Made by a program: the position numbers and the translations under genes. Under the pieces are notes generated by a model. It saw only the letters and a list, made by a program, of their open reading frames with translations, did not search any database and was not told the origin of the DNA. Source: Chitinophagaceae bacterium (lineage in GTDB: Bacteria > Bacteroidota > Bacteroidia > Chitinophagales > Chitinophagaceae). From it: a stretch of DNA of 15,175 nt. The stretch's first letter is position 1. Each line of letters starts with the position of its first letter. The DNA lies in the NCBI GenBank assembly GCA_003455235.1, contig DMRT01000140.1:1-15175 (forward strand), given 5' to 3'. Below, in pieces: positions 14,109 to 15,175 of the stretch.

Positions 14109-15175
14109 ATGAAAACCATGAGAAAAATTTTATTCTCAGTCGTTACAGTGATGTGCTTTGTGCAGTTTGCCAAGGCACAGCCTGCTGCTTACAGTAATCC
14201 GCTGGCCCTGGGCCGCAATAACTGTTCAGCCGGTGTGGATTCACTCTATTATCTTAACTACCTGACGCCGAACCTGACCAATTCAGGAACAGCGATCACG
14301 GCTTGTAAACCGGTGCTGCGTACCAACTTTGCCCCGCTATCGGGGTACAGTGCGGCCAACAAACCGTTTACCATTTTCAACTCTAGTATTGCCTTTAACC
14401 AGGCAGACCAGATGATCTATTACGTGTGGACCGATTATAACATCGCCTCCCCGTATAAATCATATATATGGAGATGGAGCCCGACGACCTGCCCCATGCC
14501 GGCTGCGCCGGGACTGGATACCTTCCGCACCTTCAATACCGATATTGGTGGTATTACCTTTGATGCAAATGGTTTAGGCTGGCAGCTCGAGTTCATCGGG
14601 CCTGCTCCGTTTAAGGCCATGATCCGCCAGGTGAACTTTACCACCGGTGCTATTGGTATTCCCGATACACTGGATCTTACCGGTGGCGCCAAACTCTGGA
14701 ACGTGGGTACCGGTGATATCACGCTTACACCCAGCGGCCAGATGTACTTTATCTTCAACAACAAACTATTTACACCCGACTATGGAAGTGCGGGTGGCCC
14801 TACAAAACACATCAAGTGTACCTATATAGATACCGTGCGGTTACCGGCAGGTAAAACGGGTTTACCCGGCCTGGCATTCGGTAGTGGTGACCTGATCGCT
14901 TCATACAGTCCGGGTACCGGTTGCGTATTCAAGCGCATTGACCCGGTAACGGGTGACACGGCAGGTATTACGTATACCTATGCAGCCACAAAAGGTATTT
15001 ATGCAACCGATATGACCCAGATCAATTCGGGTATCGGCCCTTCAAAAAAATTAATATCCGTAACACCTACCGGTACACCCAACCAGTATGATGTGGTGTA
15101 CGATGTATATACACGAAACTATGGCAACGTACCGCTTACGAATGTACAGGTGTCGGACGATCTGAAATCGATTAA
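14109..15175 (+). CDS. Large exported surface protein, N-terminal part, cut by the window edge
   Basis: An open frame runs from the ATG at 14109 to the window end (355 complete codons, no stop). It starts MKTMRKILFSVVTVMCFVQFAKAQ, a signal peptide cleaved near residue 24; an ATG at 14118 is equally good. Residues about 25-320 are rich in W, Y, G and T with repeated motifs such as GGITFDANGLGW and TGDITLTPSGQMYFIF, suggesting a beta-propeller-like extracellular module. The last residues (about 327-355, YDVVYDVYTRNYGNVPLTNVQVSDD) match the start of a DUF11-type repeat, a beta-sandwich found in tandem in long surface adhesins. The protein therefore probably continues for many hundreds of residues and may end in a T9SS or gliding-type tail. 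It follows the metallopeptidase gene by 27 nt. No enzymatic motif is visible. Confidence 0.82.
   Translation, partial: MKTMRKILFSVVTVMCFVQFAKAQPAAYSNPLALGRNNCSAGVDSLYYLNYLTPNLTNSGTAITACKPVLRTNFAPLSGYSAANKPFTIFNSSIAFNQADQMIYYVWTDYNIASPYKSYIWRWSPTTCPMPAAPGLDTFRTFNTDIGGITFDANGLGWQLEFIGPAPFKAMIRQVNFTTGAIGIPDTLDLTGGAKLWNVGTGDITLTPSGQMYFIFNNKLFTPDYGSAGGPTKHIKCTYIDTVRLPAGKTGLPGLAFGSGDLIASYSPGTGCVFKRIDPVTGDTAGITYTYAATKGIYATDMTQINSGIGPSKKLISVTPTGTPNQYDVVYDVYTRNYGNVPLTNVQVSDDLKSI

Overview
The window looks like chromosomal DNA of a Bacteroidota bacterium, most likely from the Chitinophagaceae or a close relative. The reasons are: a TonB-dependent receptor with an N-terminal carboxypeptidase-regulatory-like domain; exported proteins whose signal peptides end in A-Q; C-terminal type IX secretion (T9SS) sorting domains on two proteins; promoter elements of the Bacteroidota type (TAnnTTTG); and almost no Shine-Dalgarno sequences. 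Nothing resembles a prophage, transposon, CRISPR array, tRNA or rRNA. The genus is an inference from protein style, not from a marker gene.

Layout. (1) Positions 1-255, minus strand: the N-terminal part of the DNA repair protein RadA, cut by the left edge. (2) 256-703: an AT-rich gene-free gap with a hairpin, repeated AACTACTT motifs and a promoter facing right. (3) 704-5546, plus strand: a run of six genes encoding a TonB-dependent outer-membrane receptor, a small 2TM-domain membrane protein, an exported helical-repeat (TPR-like) protein, two adjacent paralogous six-helix membrane proteins of 200 aa each, and a 97-aa winged-helix DNA-binding protein. A strong hairpin at 3983-4013 splits this run into two sets of three genes. 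(4) 5629-8120, plus strand: a tight three-gene unit with its own promoter, encoding an ABC ATPase, an ABC-2 permease and a periplasmic LolA-like protein. (5) 8129-9229, minus strand: pdxA of the vitamin B6 pathway, ending tail to tail with the previous unit. (6) 9342-11399, minus strand: a large secreted T9SS cargo protein, followed by a hairpin terminator. (7) 11763-14081, plus strand: a secreted M1-family metallopeptidase with a T9SS tail, and then from 14109 a further exported surface protein that runs off the right edge. A 363-bp gap separates the two divergent T9SS genes.

How the genes may work together. The right third encodes cell-surface or secreted proteins that would use the same type IX secretion machinery. 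The ABC ATPase, permease and LolA-like protein probably form one envelope system that moves a hydrophobic substrate or protects the envelope. The most intriguing unit is the pair of paralogous membrane proteins beside a regulator that is a bare DNA-binding domain; the membrane pair may supply the missing sensor function. That is inference. I found no clear-cut new defence or mobile system. Several genes (the 2TM protein, the TPR-like protein and the membrane pair) have no function that the sequence alone can establish.
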